Shown here in pieces: positions 8,346 through 18,136 of a stretch of DNA of 64,000 nt. How positions within the stretch are numbered: position 1 is the stretch's first letter; every line of letters begins with the position of its first letter. The translations under genes and the position numbers were made by a program. Origin of the DNA: Qipengyuania spongiae (GTDB lineage: Bacteria > Pseudomonadota > Alphaproteobacteria > Sphingomonadales > Sphingomonadaceae); the NCBI RefSeq assembly GCF_026168555.1, contig NZ_CP092471.1, forward strand, positions 1,188,501-1,252,500, written 5' to 3'. The notes beneath the pieces are model-generated. The model saw only the letters and a list, made by a program, of their open reading frames with translations. It searched no databases and was not told the DNA's origin.

Positions 8346-9277
8346 ATTCCCCGCATGTCCCCGTCCTCCTCGACGAGGTGATCGAGGCGCTCGATCCCCG
8401 GCCCGGCGACGTCCTGATCGACGCGACCTTCGGGGCGGGCGGCTACACCCGCGCGCTGCTCGAACGCGGGGCGACGGTCCACGCCTTCGATCGCGATCCC
8501 GACGCGATCGCCGCCGGCCGCGCCTGGCGCGAGGCGGGGGAAAACCCGCCGCGCCTTGTTCTCCATCCGCGCCGTTTCTCCGAAATGGTCGAAGCGCTCG
8601 GATCGTCCGGAGTCGCGCATGTGGACGGCGTGGTGATGGATATCGGGGTGTCTTCGATGCAGCTCGACCAGGCGGAGCGGGGTTTCGCCTTCTCTTCCGA
8701 TGGCCCGCTCGACATGCGGATGAGCCAGGAAGGCGAGAGCGCCGCCGATTTCCTCAACACGGCCGAGGCGGACGCCATCGCCGACGTGCTCTACACCTAT
8801 GGCGAGGAGCGGCAGTCGCGCCGCATCGCCCGCGCCATCGTCGCCGCGCGTCCCCTGACCACCACCGGCGACTTCGCCCGCGTGGTGCGGCAGGCGCTGG
8901 GCTATCGCCCGCATGACAAGAAGGACCCGGCGACGCGCAGCTTCCAAGCTGTTCGCATCCATGTGAACGGCGAGCTCGACGAGCTGGAACAGGGCCTCGC
9001 CGGAGCCGAGCGGCTGCTGAGGAATGGCGGCCGCCTCGCTGTGGTCAGCTTCCACAGCCTCGAGGACCGGATTGTGAAGCGCTTCCTTCGCGATGCGTCT
9101 TCCGTCAGCGGCGGATCGCGCCACCTGCCGCTCGCCGATCAGGCCGAGCCGCGTTTTGCCAAGGTCAGCAAGGCGATCCGTCCGGGCGAGGCCGAGATCG
9201 AACGCAATCCGCGTGCCCGGTCCTCGGTCCTGCGCCATGCGCGCCGCACTTCCGCGCCGGCGAGGGAGGCCGCCTGA
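8342..9277 (+). CDS. rsmH: 16S rRNA (cytosine-1402-N4)-methyltransferase
   Basis: Methylates N4 of C1402 in the 16S rRNA decoding centre using S-adenosylmethionine. The 311-aa length is normal. The N-terminal block HVPVLLDEV is diagnostic, the SAM site is [11 protein letters not shown] at about 21-31, and the later [13 protein letters not shown] block is also typical. The start is the GTG overlapping the mraZ stop; the frame is open further upstream but only inside mraZ. The stop overlaps the ftsL start by one base (TGATG). Confidence 0.95.
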   Translation: MNSPHVPVLLDEVIEALDPRPGDVLIDATFGAGGYTRALLERGATVHAFDRDPDAIAAGRAWREAGENPPRLVLHPRRFSEMVEALGSSGVAHVDGVVMDIGVSSMQLDQAERGFAFSSDGPLDMRMSQEGESAADFLNTAEADAIADVLYTYGEERQSRRIARAIVAARPLTTTGDFARVVRQALGYRPHDKKDPATRSFQAVRIHVNGELDELEQGLAGAERLLRNGGRLAVVSFHSLEDRIVKRFLRDASSVSGGSRHLPLADQAEPRFAKVSKAIRPGEAEIERNPRARSSVLRHARRTSAPAREAA

Positions 9278-9816
9278 TGGCATCCAAGGCCCCTCCCGTT
9301 GGTAGCCGCCTGCGCCATGTCGGCTGGGCCGCCGCGCTCGGCTGCGCGCTGGCGGGCTTCCTCGCGCTCACCTTCCACGTGAATGCGATCAAGAGCGAGG
9401 TGCGCCTAGCCGAACGCAAGATCATCGCGCTCCAGCGCGAGAAGCTGATGCTCGAGACCGAGTTCCAGACCCGCGCCAGCCAGTATCAGCTGTCGAACTG
9501 GAACCGGCTCGAATTCGGCTATGCCGCGCCGCGCGCCGACCAGTATCTCGAAAGCGAGCGCCAGCTGGCCGCGCTCGGAAGCCCGCGCGGATCGAACGCG
9601 CCCGAGCCGGTGAAGTTCGCCCGCGCCGAAACAGTCGCGGATGAGGGCATGTTCGCCGACTGGGTTTCGCCGCTGACCGGCCGCAGCCTGTCCGACGAGG
9701 CGCGTCAGGCGGCGGGCGAGGATGCCGCGCAGCTCGCCGAGACCTCCGGCGCCACGCTCGCCCAGCGCTTGGCGCGCGGGGCGATGGCCTCTCCCGGCGC
9801 CGAGATCGGGCAATGA
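9277..9816 (+). CDS. ftsL: Cell division protein FtsL-like
   Basis: Bitopic divisome protein expected to join FtsQ and activate FtsW-FtsI. Of the 179 aa, residues 1-15 are cytoplasmic and basic, about 16-36 form the membrane helix (AALGCALAGFLALTF), and about 37-75 form a coiled-coil segment with a heptad-like run (AERKIIALQREKLMLE). The position between rsmH and ftsI is the ftsL position. It is nearly twice the usual length: residues about 85-179 are an extra periplasmic Ala/Glu/Ser-rich tail of unknown role. FtsL is poorly conserved, so the name rests mainly on topology and position. Confidence 0.75.
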   Translation: MASKAPPVGSRLRHVGWAAALGCALAGFLALTFHVNAIKSEVRLAERKIIALQREKLMLETEFQTRASQYQLSNWNRLEFGYAAPRADQYLESERQLAALGSPRGSNAPEPVKFARAETVADEGMFADWVSPLTGRSLSDEARQAAGEDAAQLAETSGATLAQRLARGAMASPGAEIGQ

Positions 9817-11570
9817 ATGCGCTGAGCGGCTTCGGCAGCTTCGCTCCGGCAGGAACCACCGCCTTCGTGCCGCGCCGCGACAATGCGCGCGTCCAATTGG
9901 TCACCGCGCGTCAATCGGCCGTGACCACCGCCAAGATGCGCCTCCTGTGGCTGGTCGTCGGTTTCGCCTTCGTCGCGCTGATCGCAGTGGTGCGGGTCGG
10001 CTTCCTCGGCATGAGCGACCGGGCGGTCGCGGCGACCTCGCTCGAGGATGCGCTTCTCCCCCCGCGCGGCGAGATCGTCGACCGGCGCGGTGTGCCGCTG
10101 GCGCGCGCCTTCCCCGCCTATGCGCTGTGGTTCAATCCGGAGGCGCTCGGCGACAGCGGTTCCGCCCTGGTCAAGCCGCCCGAACAGGTCGCCGCCGAGC
10201 TCAAAGCAATTTTCCCAGATCTCGACGAGGCGAAGGTCGCCCGCCGCCTCGCCAACGGCCAGCAGGGCTATCTGCGCCGCCGCGTGTTGCCCGAAGAAGC
10301 CAACCGGGTGCAGGAAATCGGCGAACTCGGCCTCGAAATGCCGCAGGAAACCGACCGTCATTATCCGCAAGGACCGATGGGCGCGCACGTGCTTGGCTAT
10401 GTCGGGGCCGACGGCAAGGGCCGTGTGGGCATGGAAGCGGTGCTCGACGAACGCCTCGCCGACCCCTCGCGCCGGGGCACGCCCGCCATGCTCAGCATCG
10501 ACATGCGGGTGCAGGGCGCGCTCGAGGACGAACTGCGTCGCGGCATGAAGCTGGTCGACGCGCTGGGCGGGGCGGGCATCGTGCTCGATGTCGATACGGG
10601 CGAGGTGCTGGCGCTGGCATCCCTGCCGGAATTCGATCCGAACAAGATCGACGAGCGCGGCGCATCGCTCATGTTCAACCGCGTGACCAATCAGGTCTAC
10701 GAGCTCGGTTCGACCTTCAAGCCGCTCTCCATTGCCGCCGCGATCGATGCCGGCGTGGTCCGCGATCTTGGCGCGCAATGGGATGCGCGGCCGGTCCGTG
10801 CCGGGCGCTTCTCGATCAAGGACAGCCACTTCCTTGGCAATTCGCTTAACGTGCCGTCCACCCTGATCCATTCCTCGAACACGGTCACCGCGCGGATCGC
10901 CGACAAACTCGGCCCGGAAAAGATGCGCGCCTACATGATCGACATGGGTTTCAACGAGCGTCCCCATATCGAGCTGCCGGCCAAGGGTTTCCCGATCTGG
11001 CCGGGCGACAACTGGCCACGCCTCAGGAACATGACCGTCGCCTATGGCCACGGCATTGCGGTGACGCCGCTGCATCTCGCCAGCGCTTATGCGGCGATGG
11101 TCAATGGGGGCATCTGGCGCCCGGCGACGATGCACAAGATCGCGCCCGAGGATGCGCCCAAGGGCCGCCGGGTGTTCAAGGAATCGACGTCCAGCCGGAT
11201 GCGCCAGCTGCTGCGGGCGATCACCAAATACGGTACGGGCCGCAATGCCGATGCGGTCGGCTATCGGGTCGGGGGCAAGACCGGTTCGGCAGAGAAACCG
11301 GGCGCAGGCGGATACCGGCGCAGCACGCTGGTCTCCACCTTCGCGGCGGCCTTCCCCATGGATCGCCCGCGCTATGTCGTTATCGCCATGCTCGACGAGC
11401 CCAAGGGCACCGTCGCCAGCTCCTTCCAGCGCACCGCCGCCTGGAATGCCGCGCCGATCGTCGGCAAGCTGATCCCCCGCATCGGGCCGATGCTGGGGGT
11501 AAGGCCCGACGAGCACCGGGACGTCGACATTTCCGACATCAGACCGCTGATACCCGAGGCGAACCGGTGA
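9813..11570 (+). CDS. ftsI: Penicillin-binding protein 3 / peptidoglycan D,D-transpeptidase FtsI
   Basis: Septal transpeptidase that cross-links new peptidoglycan with FtsW. The 585-aa protein has a membrane helix at about 43-61, then the class B dimerisation region with RGEIVDRRG at 85-93, and a transpeptidase domain with the three active-site motifs: STFK 300-303 (acyl-enzyme Ser300), SSN 354-356 and KTG 489-491. The long cytoplasmic tail of about 42 residues is usual in this group. It overlaps ftsL by ATGA and murE by GTGA. Confidence 0.95.
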   Translation: MNALSGFGSFAPAGTTAFVPRRDNARVQLVTARQSAVTTAKMRLLWLVVGFAFVALIAVVRVGFLGMSDRAVAATSLEDALLPPRGEIVDRRGVPLARAFPAYALWFNPEALGDSGSALVKPPEQVAAELKAIFPDLDEAKVARRLANGQQGYLRRRVLPEEANRVQEIGELGLEMPQETDRHYPQGPMGAHVLGYVGADGKGRVGMEAVLDERLADPSRRGTPAMLSIDMRVQGALEDELRRGMKLVDALGGAGIVLDVDTGEVLALASLPEFDPNKIDERGASLMFNRVTNQVYELGSTFKPLSIAAAIDAGVVRDLGAQWDARPVRAGRFSIKDSHFLGNSLNVPSTLIHSSNTVTARIADKLGPEKMRAYMIDMGFNERPHIELPAKGFPIWPGDNWPRLRNMTVAYGHGIAVTPLHLASAYAAMVNGGIWRPATMHKIAPEDAPKGRRVFKESTSSRMRQLLRAITKYGTGRNADAVGYRVGGKTGSAEKPGAGGYRRSTLVSTFAAAFPMDRPRYVVIAMLDEPKGTVASSFQRTAAWNAAPIVGKLIPRIGPMLGVRPDEHRDVDISDIRPLIPEANR

Positions 11571-13048
11571 AGCTGGCGAAGATTCTTCGCGGTGCGGACC
11601 TCGACCCCGCCGCCGCCGGTGACGCCGCCGACATGGACGTGACCGGCTTCGCCATCGATCACCGCAAGGTCGCGCCCGGCACGGTTTTCGGCGCGTTTCG
11701 CGGCGCCCAGTCGAATGGCGAGGACTACATTCCCGCCGCGATCGAGGCCGGTGCGATCGCCGTCGTCGCCCGGCCCGAAGCAGCGGTAGCGGGCGCCGCA
11801 CACATTGCCGATGCCGAACCGCGCCGCGCCTTCGCCCACGCCGCCGCGCATTTCTTCACGCCGATCCCGGCGCATATCGTCGCCGTCACTGGCACCAACG
11901 GCAAGACCTCGACCGTCGAGATGACCCGTCAGATCTGGCGCATGGCGGGCGAGCGGGCGGCGAGCATCGGCACGCTCGGCGTTACCACGCCGGACGAGAG
12001 CGTCTCGACCGGCCTCACCACGCCCGACATCGTCACCTTCCTTTCCAATCTGACCGGGCTGGCTCGCGAGGGCGTGAGCCACGTAGCCTTCGAGGCATCT
12101 AGCCACGGCCTCTCGCAGTACCGCAACGAAGGTGTGCGCCCGCAGGCGGTCGGGTTCACCAATTTCAGCCGCGACCATCTCGATTATCACGCCGACATGG
12201 AGGAATATTTCCTCGCCAAGATGCGTCTGTTCGACGAGGTCGCGGCGGAAGGCGCGACGGCGGTGATCTGGACTGGCGGCGAGGAAAGCGGATGGACCGC
12301 CCGCGCCATCCAGCACGCGACGAAGCGCGGCCTCAAGCTCTTGACCGCTGGAGAAAGGGGCGAGGACATCCGCCTCACCGCGCGCAAGGCGACCCCGCTC
12401 GGCCAGGACCTCACCGTCGAGCATGGCGGCACCGCCCGCACCATCCGCCTGCCGCTGATTGGAGCCTATCAAGTGGCGAACGCGCTCGTCGCCGCCGGGC
12501 TCGCGCTCGCAAGCGGGACCGATGCGGGCCGCGTCTGGGATGCGGTCGCGCGGCTCCAGCCGGTCCGCGGGCGGCTCGAACGGGCGGTGATCGCGCCGAG
12601 CGGTGCCCCGGTCTATGTCGACTATGCCCACACGGCCGATGCGCTGGAGGCCGCCATCCTCGCGCTGCGCCCGCATGTTTCGGGCCGGCTCATCACCGTC
12701 TTCGGCGCGGGCGGCGATCGCGACCACGGCAAGCGCGAACCGATGGGCGCGGCGGCGGCGAAGCATTCGGACCTCATCATCGTCACTGACGACAATCCGC
12801 GCGGCGAGGATCCGGCAGCCATCCGCCGTGCGGTGATCGCGGGAGCAGGCGCGGAGGCACGCGAGATCGGCGACCGGCGCGCAGCCATAGCGGCGGCCGT
12901 GGCCGAGGCGGGCGAGGGCGACATCGTTCTGCTCGCGGGCAAGGGACACGAAAAGGGTCAGATCGTGGGATCGGGAGAGAGAATGCAGGTTTTGCCGTTC
13001 GACGATGTCGAAGTGGCGCGCGAATGCGCGGCGGGAGCCGGGTCGTGA
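11567..13048 (+). CDS. murE: UDP-N-acetylmuramoyl-L-alanyl-D-glutamate--2,6-diaminopimelate ligase
   Basis: Adds meso-diaminopimelate to the stem peptide of the cytoplasmic peptidoglycan precursor, using ATP. The 493-aa protein has the Mur-ligase P-loop TGTNGKTS at 108-115 and DNPR at 409-412; an Arg in that motif is the mark of diaminopimelate rather than lysine use, consistent with lysA on this window leading from the same intermediate. The start is a GTG overlapping the ftsI stop. It ends in a GTGA overlap with murF. Confidence 0.96.
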   Translation: MKLAKILRGADLDPAAAGDAADMDVTGFAIDHRKVAPGTVFGAFRGAQSNGEDYIPAAIEAGAIAVVARPEAAVAGAAHIADAEPRRAFAHAAAHFFTPIPAHIVAVTGTNGKTSTVEMTRQIWRMAGERAASIGTLGVTTPDESVSTGLTTPDIVTFLSNLTGLAREGVSHVAFEASSHGLSQYRNEGVRPQAVGFTNFSRDHLDYHADMEEYFLAKMRLFDEVAAEGATAVIWTGGEESGWTARAIQHATKRGLKLLTAGERGEDIRLTARKATPLGQDLTVEHGGTARTIRLPLIGAYQVANALVAAGLALASGTDAGRVWDAVARLQPVRGRLERAVIAPSGAPVYVDYAHTADALEAAILALRPHVSGRLITVFGAGGDRDHGKREPMGAAAAKHSDLIIVTDDNPRGEDPAAIRRAVIAGAGAEAREIGDRRAAIAAAVAEAGEGDIVLLAGKGHEKGQIVGSGERMQVLPFDDVEVARECAAGAGS

Positions 13049-14514
13049 GCGCCGCGATACTCTCTCATCCCGCGCTGAAGCAGTGGCCCATCTTCGCGCG
13101 CGACCGGCTTCCGCTGGCGCTGTGGGACACGGCGGCAATCGCCGAGGCCACCGGCGGCAAGGCCAGCGGCGATTTCCAGGTCTCGGGCATCGACACCGAC
13201 AGCCGCGACATCCGCAACGGCGATCTCTTCGTGGCGCTGAAAGGCGAGGCGATGGACGGCCACCGCTTCATCGACACCGCCTTCGCCAATGGCGCGGCGG
13301 CCGCGCTGGTCGATCGCCCGGTTGAGTATCCGCACGTTCTGGTCGAGGACACGACCGCCGCGCTCCACGCGCTGGCCGCCGCCGCGCGCGCACGGGTCGA
13401 GGCGAAGATCGTCGGCGTCACCGGCTCGGTCGGCAAGACCGGGGTCAAGGAAGCCATCTTCGCCGCGCTCGAACGCTCGAGCCGGGGGCAGGCGCATCGT
13501 TCGATCCGCAGCTACAACAACCATGTCGGCGTGCCGTTGAGCCTGGCGCGGATGCCCGCGCGCAGCCGCTTCGGCGTGTTCGAGATGGGCATGAACCATG
13601 CGGGCGAGATCGAGACGCTCGCCGCCCATGTCCGCCCGCATGTCGCGGTCGTCACCACCATCGCGCCCGCCCATATCGAAAATCTCGGCAGCGAGGAGGC
13701 GATCGCCGATGCCAAGGCCGAGATCTTCGGCGGGCTCGTGCCCGGCGGCACGGCAGTGATCCCGGCCGACAATCCGCATTTCGCCCGCCTCCGCGATCAT
13801 GCGGAAAAGGCCGGGGCCAAGGTCGTCAGCTTCGGCACGTTGCGCGGCGCGACCGTCCGCCTGCTCGACGCGATCCCGAGCGCAAACGGCGGCAGCCTCG
13901 TCACCTGCGAGTATCCGGAAGGACGGATGTGCTTCACCGTCGCCGAGCCGGGCGAGCACTGGATCATCAATTCGCTCGCCGTGATCGCGGCGGTGCGCGC
14001 ATGCGGGGCGGACCTTGCCGCCGCCGGGCTCGCGCTCGCCGAGATGGGCGGGCTGAAAGGGCGCGGGGCGCGCCATCAGATCGGGGCGCCGGGCGGACAG
14101 GCGCTGGTGATCGACGAAAGCTACAACGCCAATCCTGCCAGTATGCGCGCCACGCTCGCCCAGCTCGGCCAGACCCCCGCCGGACGACGCATCGCGGTGC
14201 TCGGAAGCATGAAGGAACTGGGCGCTTTCGGGCGCGCCTTCCACGTCGCGCTGGCCGAGCCGATCAGCGCCGCCCGGGTCGACCATGTGATCCTGGTGGG
14301 CGAGGAAATGCGCGCACTCGGTCTTGAATTGGGGAAAGCGCAGGGCCAGTCGCTTGGCTTCGACGGATCTTTCACCCATTGCGAGGATGCTGCCAAGGCC
14401 ATCGAGGCGCTGGAGGATTACGGCATCGTCGCGGGCGATGCGATCCTCGTCAAGGGTTCGAACTCGGTGGGCCTCGGCAGGCTGGTGGAACACCTCACGC
14501 GCCGGGAAGGCTGA
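13045..14514 (+). CDS. murF: UDP-N-acetylmuramoyl-tripeptide--D-alanyl-D-alanine ligase
   Basis: Adds the D-alanyl-D-alanine dipeptide made by Ddl, completing UDP-MurNAc-pentapeptide. The 489-aa protein has the P-loop GSVGKTGVKE at about 127-136 and the Mur ligase block ESYNANPASM near 356-365. I chose the GTG at 13045 because it sits in the GTGA overlap used by its neighbours and has a GGGAG ribosome site upstream; an ATG seven codons earlier lies inside murE. A 12-base gap follows before mraY, one of the few in this cluster. Confidence 0.95.
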   Translation: MSAAILSHPALKQWPIFARDRLPLALWDTAAIAEATGGKASGDFQVSGIDTDSRDIRNGDLFVALKGEAMDGHRFIDTAFANGAAAALVDRPVEYPHVLVEDTTAALHALAAAARARVEAKIVGVTGSVGKTGVKEAIFAALERSSRGQAHRSIRSYNNHVGVPLSLARMPARSRFGVFEMGMNHAGEIETLAAHVRPHVAVVTTIAPAHIENLGSEEAIADAKAEIFGGLVPGGTAVIPADNPHFARLRDHAEKAGAKVVSFGTLRGATVRLLDAIPSANGGSLVTCEYPEGRMCFTVAEPGEHWIINSLAVIAAVRACGADLAAAGLALAEMGGLKGRGARHQIGAPGGQALVIDESYNANPASMRATLAQLGQTPAGRRIAVLGSMKELGAFGRAFHVALAEPISAARVDHVILVGEEMRALGLELGKAQGQSLGFDGSFTHCEDAAKAIEALEDYGIVAGDAILVKGSNSVGLGRLVEHLTRREG

Positions 14515-14526
14515 CGACAGGCACCG

Positions 14527-15597
14527 ATGCTCTATCTCCTCGCTCAATGGTTCGAATTCGAAGGGATCTTCAATCTCGTCCGCTACCAGACCGCGCGCAC
14601 CGGCGCGGCACTGCTGACGGCATTGCTGATCGGCCTCGTGATCGGGCCCAAATTCATCCTCATGCTTCGCGTGCGGCAGGGCAAGGGCCAGCCGATCCGC
14701 GCCGACGGGCCGCAATCGCATCAGGCCAAGGTCGGCACGCCGACCATGGGGGGGCTGATGATCCTGGTGGCGATGTTCTGTTCGCTGCTGTTGTGGATGG
14801 ACCTGTCCAATCCCTTCGTCTGGGCCTGTCTCGCGGTCACCGGCGGGTTCGGGCTGATCGGCTTCCTCGACGATTACGACAAGGTCACGAAGTCGAGCCA
14901 CAAGGGCGTGCCCGGAAAGGTGCGGCTGGGGCTCGAATTTCTCGTCGCCGGGATCGCCAGCTGGATCATCGTCAGCCAGATCAACACCTTCCTGTACGTG
15001 CCGTTCTTCAACAATCTCGGCTTCGAGCTGGGCTGGGCCTATTATATCTTCGCCGCCTTCGTGATCGTGGGCGCCGGTAATGCGGTGAACCTCACCGACG
15101 GGCTCGACGGCCTGGCGACCATGCCGGTGATCATCGCGGCGGGGACCTTCGCGATCATCGCCTACCTCGTCGGGCGCGTCGACTATTCCGCCTATCTCGG
15201 CATCCCGCACGTGCCGGGCGCGGGCGAGATGGCGATCCTGTGCGCCTGCATCATGGGGGCGGGGCTCGCCTTCCTGTGGTTCAACGCGCCACCGGCGGCG
15301 GTGTTCATGGGCGACACCGGGTCGCTGGCTCTGGGCGGCGCGCTGGGCGCGATCGCGGTGGCGACCCATCACGAGGTCGTGCTGGCGGTGGTCGGCGGGT
15401 TGTTCGTGTTCGAGGCGCTGAGCGTGATCATCCAGGTCTTCTGGTTCAAGCGGACGGGCAAGCGCGTCTTCCGCATGGCCCCGATCCATCACCATTTCGA
15501 GCAGCTGGGCTGGAGCGAGAGCAAGGTCGTGATCCGGTTCTGGATCGTCGCCATCGTGCTCGCGCTGATCGGCCTGTCGACGTTGAAGCTGCGGTGA
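14527..15597 (+). CDS. mraY: Phospho-N-acetylmuramoyl-pentapeptide-transferase
   Basis: Membrane enzyme that moves phospho-MurNAc-pentapeptide to undecaprenyl phosphate, making lipid I. The 356-aa protein is a ten-helix integral membrane protein. The polyprenyl-phosphate transferase motifs are all visible: LDDYDK near 116-121, [10 protein letters not shown] near 190-199, the [10 protein letters not shown] loop near 262-271 and the C-terminal APIHHHFE near 318-325. It ends in a GTGA overlap with murD. Confidence 0.97.
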   Translation: MLYLLAQWFEFEGIFNLVRYQTARTGAALLTALLIGLVIGPKFILMLRVRQGKGQPIRADGPQSHQAKVGTPTMGGLMILVAMFCSLLLWMDLSNPFVWACLAVTGGFGLIGFLDDYDKVTKSSHKGVPGKVRLGLEFLVAGIASWIIVSQINTFLYVPFFNNLGFELGWAYYIFAAFVIVGAGNAVNLTDGLDGLATMPVIIAAGTFAIIAYLVGRVDYSAYLGIPHVPGAGEMAILCACIMGAGLAFLWFNAPPAAVFMGDTGSLALGGALGAIAVATHHEVVLAVVGGLFVFEALSVIIQVFWFKRTGKRVFRMAPIHHHFEQLGWSESKVVIRFWIVAIVLALIGLSTLKLR

Positions 15598-16877
15598 TTG
15601 TCTCGCCCGCCTGGAAGGGCCAGCGTTTCGCCGTGCTCGGCCTGGCGCGCTCGGGCCGGGCGACGGTCGAGGCCCTGCTTGCCGCCGGTGCCGAGGTGCT
15701 GGCGTGGGACGCGAAACCGGAAGCGTGCGAGGCCTTCGCGGGACGCGCGGCCTTGGCCGATCCGCTCGAGGCGGACCTCACCGGCTATGCGGGCGTGGTG
15801 GTCAGCCCCGGCGTCCCGCTCAACACCCATCCGATCAAGCCCCATGCCGACAGTTTCGGCGTGCCGGTGATCGGCGATATCGAGCTGTTCGCGCAGGCCC
15901 GCGAGTATCTGCCTCCGCATAAGGTCGTCGGCATCACCGGCACAAACGGCAAGAGTACCACGACCGCGCTGGTTCACCATATCCTCAAGAGCGCGGGCGT
16001 GCCGACCACGATGGGCGGCAATATCGGCCTGCCGATCCTCGGGCAGGAGCCGCTGCCTGAAGGCGGCGTCTATGTGCTGGAGCTTTCGAGCTACCAGATC
16101 GACCTGACGTCTTCCTTGGACTGCGATGTGGCGGTGTTGCTGAACGTGACGCCGGATCATCTGGATCGGTATGAAAGCTTCGAGGCCTATGCCGCGAGCA
16201 AGGCGCGGTTGTTCGAGATGCAGTCGCCGAAGCAATTTGCAGTGGTCGATTACCGCGCGGAAGCCGACGAAGACGTGCTGGAGAGCGCGGAGGATCCGCT
16301 GATCCAGTTCATCGACGACATTCCGCCGGGCGATCAATCCGGATGGCCCACCCTTCAGGGGCCTCACAATCTTCAGAACGCGGCTGCGGCTTCGGCCGTT
16401 TGCCAGCACCTCGGATTGACGGCCGATCAGATTGCTCGAGCCCTCCACACCTACCCCGGCCTCCCGCACCGTATGGAGCGCGTCGCCGAAATCTCCGGCG
16501 TCGCTTATGTCAACGACAGCAAGGGCACCAACACTGCCGCCTCGGCGCCCGCACTGGCAGCGTTCGATAACGTCCACTGGATCGTCGGCGGGCTCGCCAA
16601 GGAGCCAGGCCTCGGCGAATGCGAGGCGCATCTAGGTCACGTGAAGGCGGCCTACACGATCGGCCAGTCGGGCGAAGACTTCGCAAGGCTGCTTGAGAGC
16701 CGCGTTCCGACCAAACGCGCCGTTACGTTGGAGCAGGCCATTGCCAGTGCGGCGAACTCGGCCATACCGGGCGACACCGTCCTCCTCAGCCCGGCCTGTG
16801 CAAGCTTCGACCAGTTCCGCGATTTCGAGCATCGCGGCGAGGTCTTCCGCAAGGCCGTCAAGGAACTCGCCGCATGA
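15594..16877 (+). CDS. murD: UDP-N-acetylmuramoylalanine--D-glutamate ligase
   Basis: Adds D-glutamate to UDP-MurNAc-L-alanine, the second stem peptide step. The 427-aa protein begins at the GTG that overlaps the mraY stop. An N-terminal Rossmann-like glycine motif [14 protein letters not shown], the P-loop [10 protein letters not shown] at about 113-122 and the [12 protein letters not shown] block are typical of Mur ligases. The gene order mraY-murD-ftsW is canonical. It overlaps ftsW by ATGA. Confidence 0.95.
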   Translation: MIVSPAWKGQRFAVLGLARSGRATVEALLAAGAEVLAWDAKPEACEAFAGRAALADPLEADLTGYAGVVVSPGVPLNTHPIKPHADSFGVPVIGDIELFAQAREYLPPHKVVGITGTNGKSTTTALVHHILKSAGVPTTMGGNIGLPILGQEPLPEGGVYVLELSSYQIDLTSSLDCDVAVLLNVTPDHLDRYESFEAYAASKARLFEMQSPKQFAVVDYRAEADEDVLESAEDPLIQFIDDIPPGDQSGWPTLQGPHNLQNAAAASAVCQHLGLTADQIARALHTYPGLPHRMERVAEISGVAYVNDSKGTNTAASAPALAAFDNVHWIVGGLAKEPGLGECEAHLGHVKAAYTIGQSGEDFARLLESRVPTKRAVTLEQAIASAANSAIPGDTVLLSPACASFDQFRDFEHRGEVFRKAVKELAA

Positions 16878-18136
16878 CGACGATGCAGCCCTACGTTCCC
16901 GGCCAGCGCCGCCGGCCGGCCTATGTGCCCAGCCAGAAGCTGTCGCGCACGGCCCGCCTGCGCATCTGGTGGCGCGAGGTCGACCGCGTGCTGCTGGCGC
17001 TGATCCTGGTGCTGATGGTGTTCGGCGCAGTGGCGGTTGCGGCCGGGTCCCCGGCGAGCGCGGCGCGGCTTTCGACCACCGCCGAAACGCTCGATCCGCT
17101 CTATTTCTTCTACCGCCACCTCGCCTGGCAGGCGGTGGGGATCGCCACCATGGTCGGCGTCTCGATGCTCGACCGCGACAGCGCGCGGCGGCTCGGCATC
17201 GTGCTCGCGGTGATCATGACCTTCTGCTTGTTCCTCGTCCCGGTCATCGGCACCGAAGTGAACGGCGCGCGCCGCTGGCTGACGATCGGCCTGCGCTTCC
17301 AGCCGTCCGAATTCGTCAATCCCGGTTTCGCGGTGTTCACCGCCTGGATTCTCTCCTGGCGGGTGCGCGATTCGAACCTCCCCGTCATCGCGCTCTCCGG
17401 CATTGCACTCGCCATTCCGGTTTTCCTGATCATGATGCAGCCCAATCTCGGCGGCACGATCCTGCTGATCGCCACCTGGTTCGTCTCGATCCTGCTGGCC
17501 GGCGCGCCGATCAAGCGGCTGGGAATGCTGGCGGGCGGCGGCGTGGCGCTGCTCACCGCGACCTATTTCCTCTACGACAACGCCCGCCACCGCATCGACA
17601 GCTTCATGGGCGGCGGCACGGCCTTCGACCAGGTCGACCTTGCCGAACGCACCCTGCTGGCGGGTGGGCTGACCGGCAGCGGCTACGGCCTCGGCATCCG
17701 CAAAATGAATTTGCCGGAGGCGCATACCGACTACATCTTCTCGGTGATCGGGGAAGAATTCGGACTGATCGTTTGCGGGATCGTCGTCCTGTTCTATCTC
17801 GCCATCGTGGCCCGTGTCCTGATGAAGCTGATCGACGAGGACGATTTGTTCGCGCTGCTCGCCGGCGCGGGGCTTGCCGCGCTGTTCGGCGGGCAGGCCT
17901 TCATCAACATCCTCGTCAATCTCCAGCTCTTCCCGTCGAAGGGGATGACGCTGCCGCTGGTGAGCTATGGCGGTTCCTCCACGATCGCCACCTGCCTCAC
18001 GGTCGGGCTGCTGTTGGCGATCACCAAACGCAATCCCTTCCTCAAGCGCGAGACGCGCGGGCTGGCCGATCTGATCGGCTGGCAGGAAAAGCGCGAGCGC
18101 GGCGAAACCGTGCTGCGGCGAGAGATATTTCCATGA
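16874..18136 (+). CDS. ftsW: Peptidoglycan glycosyltransferase FtsW (SEDS family)
   Basis: Septal glycan polymerase of the SEDS family that works with FtsI. The 420-aa protein has a polar N-terminal region of about 45 residues and then about ten membrane helices. SEDS landmarks include NGARRWL, QPSEFVNPGF (usually QPSE-hk), EAHTDYIFSVIGEEFG and a late PLVSYGGSS. The EAHTDYIF region carries the essential acidic loop. It lies between murD and murG and overlaps both in ATGA fashion. Confidence 0.96.
   Translation: MTTMQPYVPGQRRRPAYVPSQKLSRTARLRIWWREVDRVLLALILVLMVFGAVAVAAGSPASAARLSTTAETLDPLYFFYRHLAWQAVGIATMVGVSMLDRDSARRLGIVLAVIMTFCLFLVPVIGTEVNGARRWLTIGLRFQPSEFVNPGFAVFTAWILSWRVRDSNLPVIALSGIALAIPVFLIMMQPNLGGTILLIATWFVSILLAGAPIKRLGMLAGGGVALLTATYFLYDNARHRIDSFMGGGTAFDQVDLAERTLLAGGLTGSGYGLGIRKMNLPEAHTDYIFSVIGEEFGLIVCGIVVLFYLAIVARVLMKLIDEDDLFALLAGAGLAALFGGQAFINILVNLQLFPSKGMTLPLVSYGGSSTIATCLTVGLLLAITKRNPFLKRETRGLADLIGWQEKRERGETVLRREIFP

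Noticed and set aside
9705..11801. Minus-strand open frame of 698 codons over ftsI and neighbours
   Set aside because: Antisense shadow of ftsL, ftsI and murE; no domain, no ribosome site and no conserved motif.
12958..15495. Long minus-strand open frame of 845 codons across murE, murF and mraY
   Set aside because: It lies fully antisense to three certain genes, has a composition dominated by Asp/Arg/His/Gly as expected from the complement of GC-rich codons, and shows no domain.
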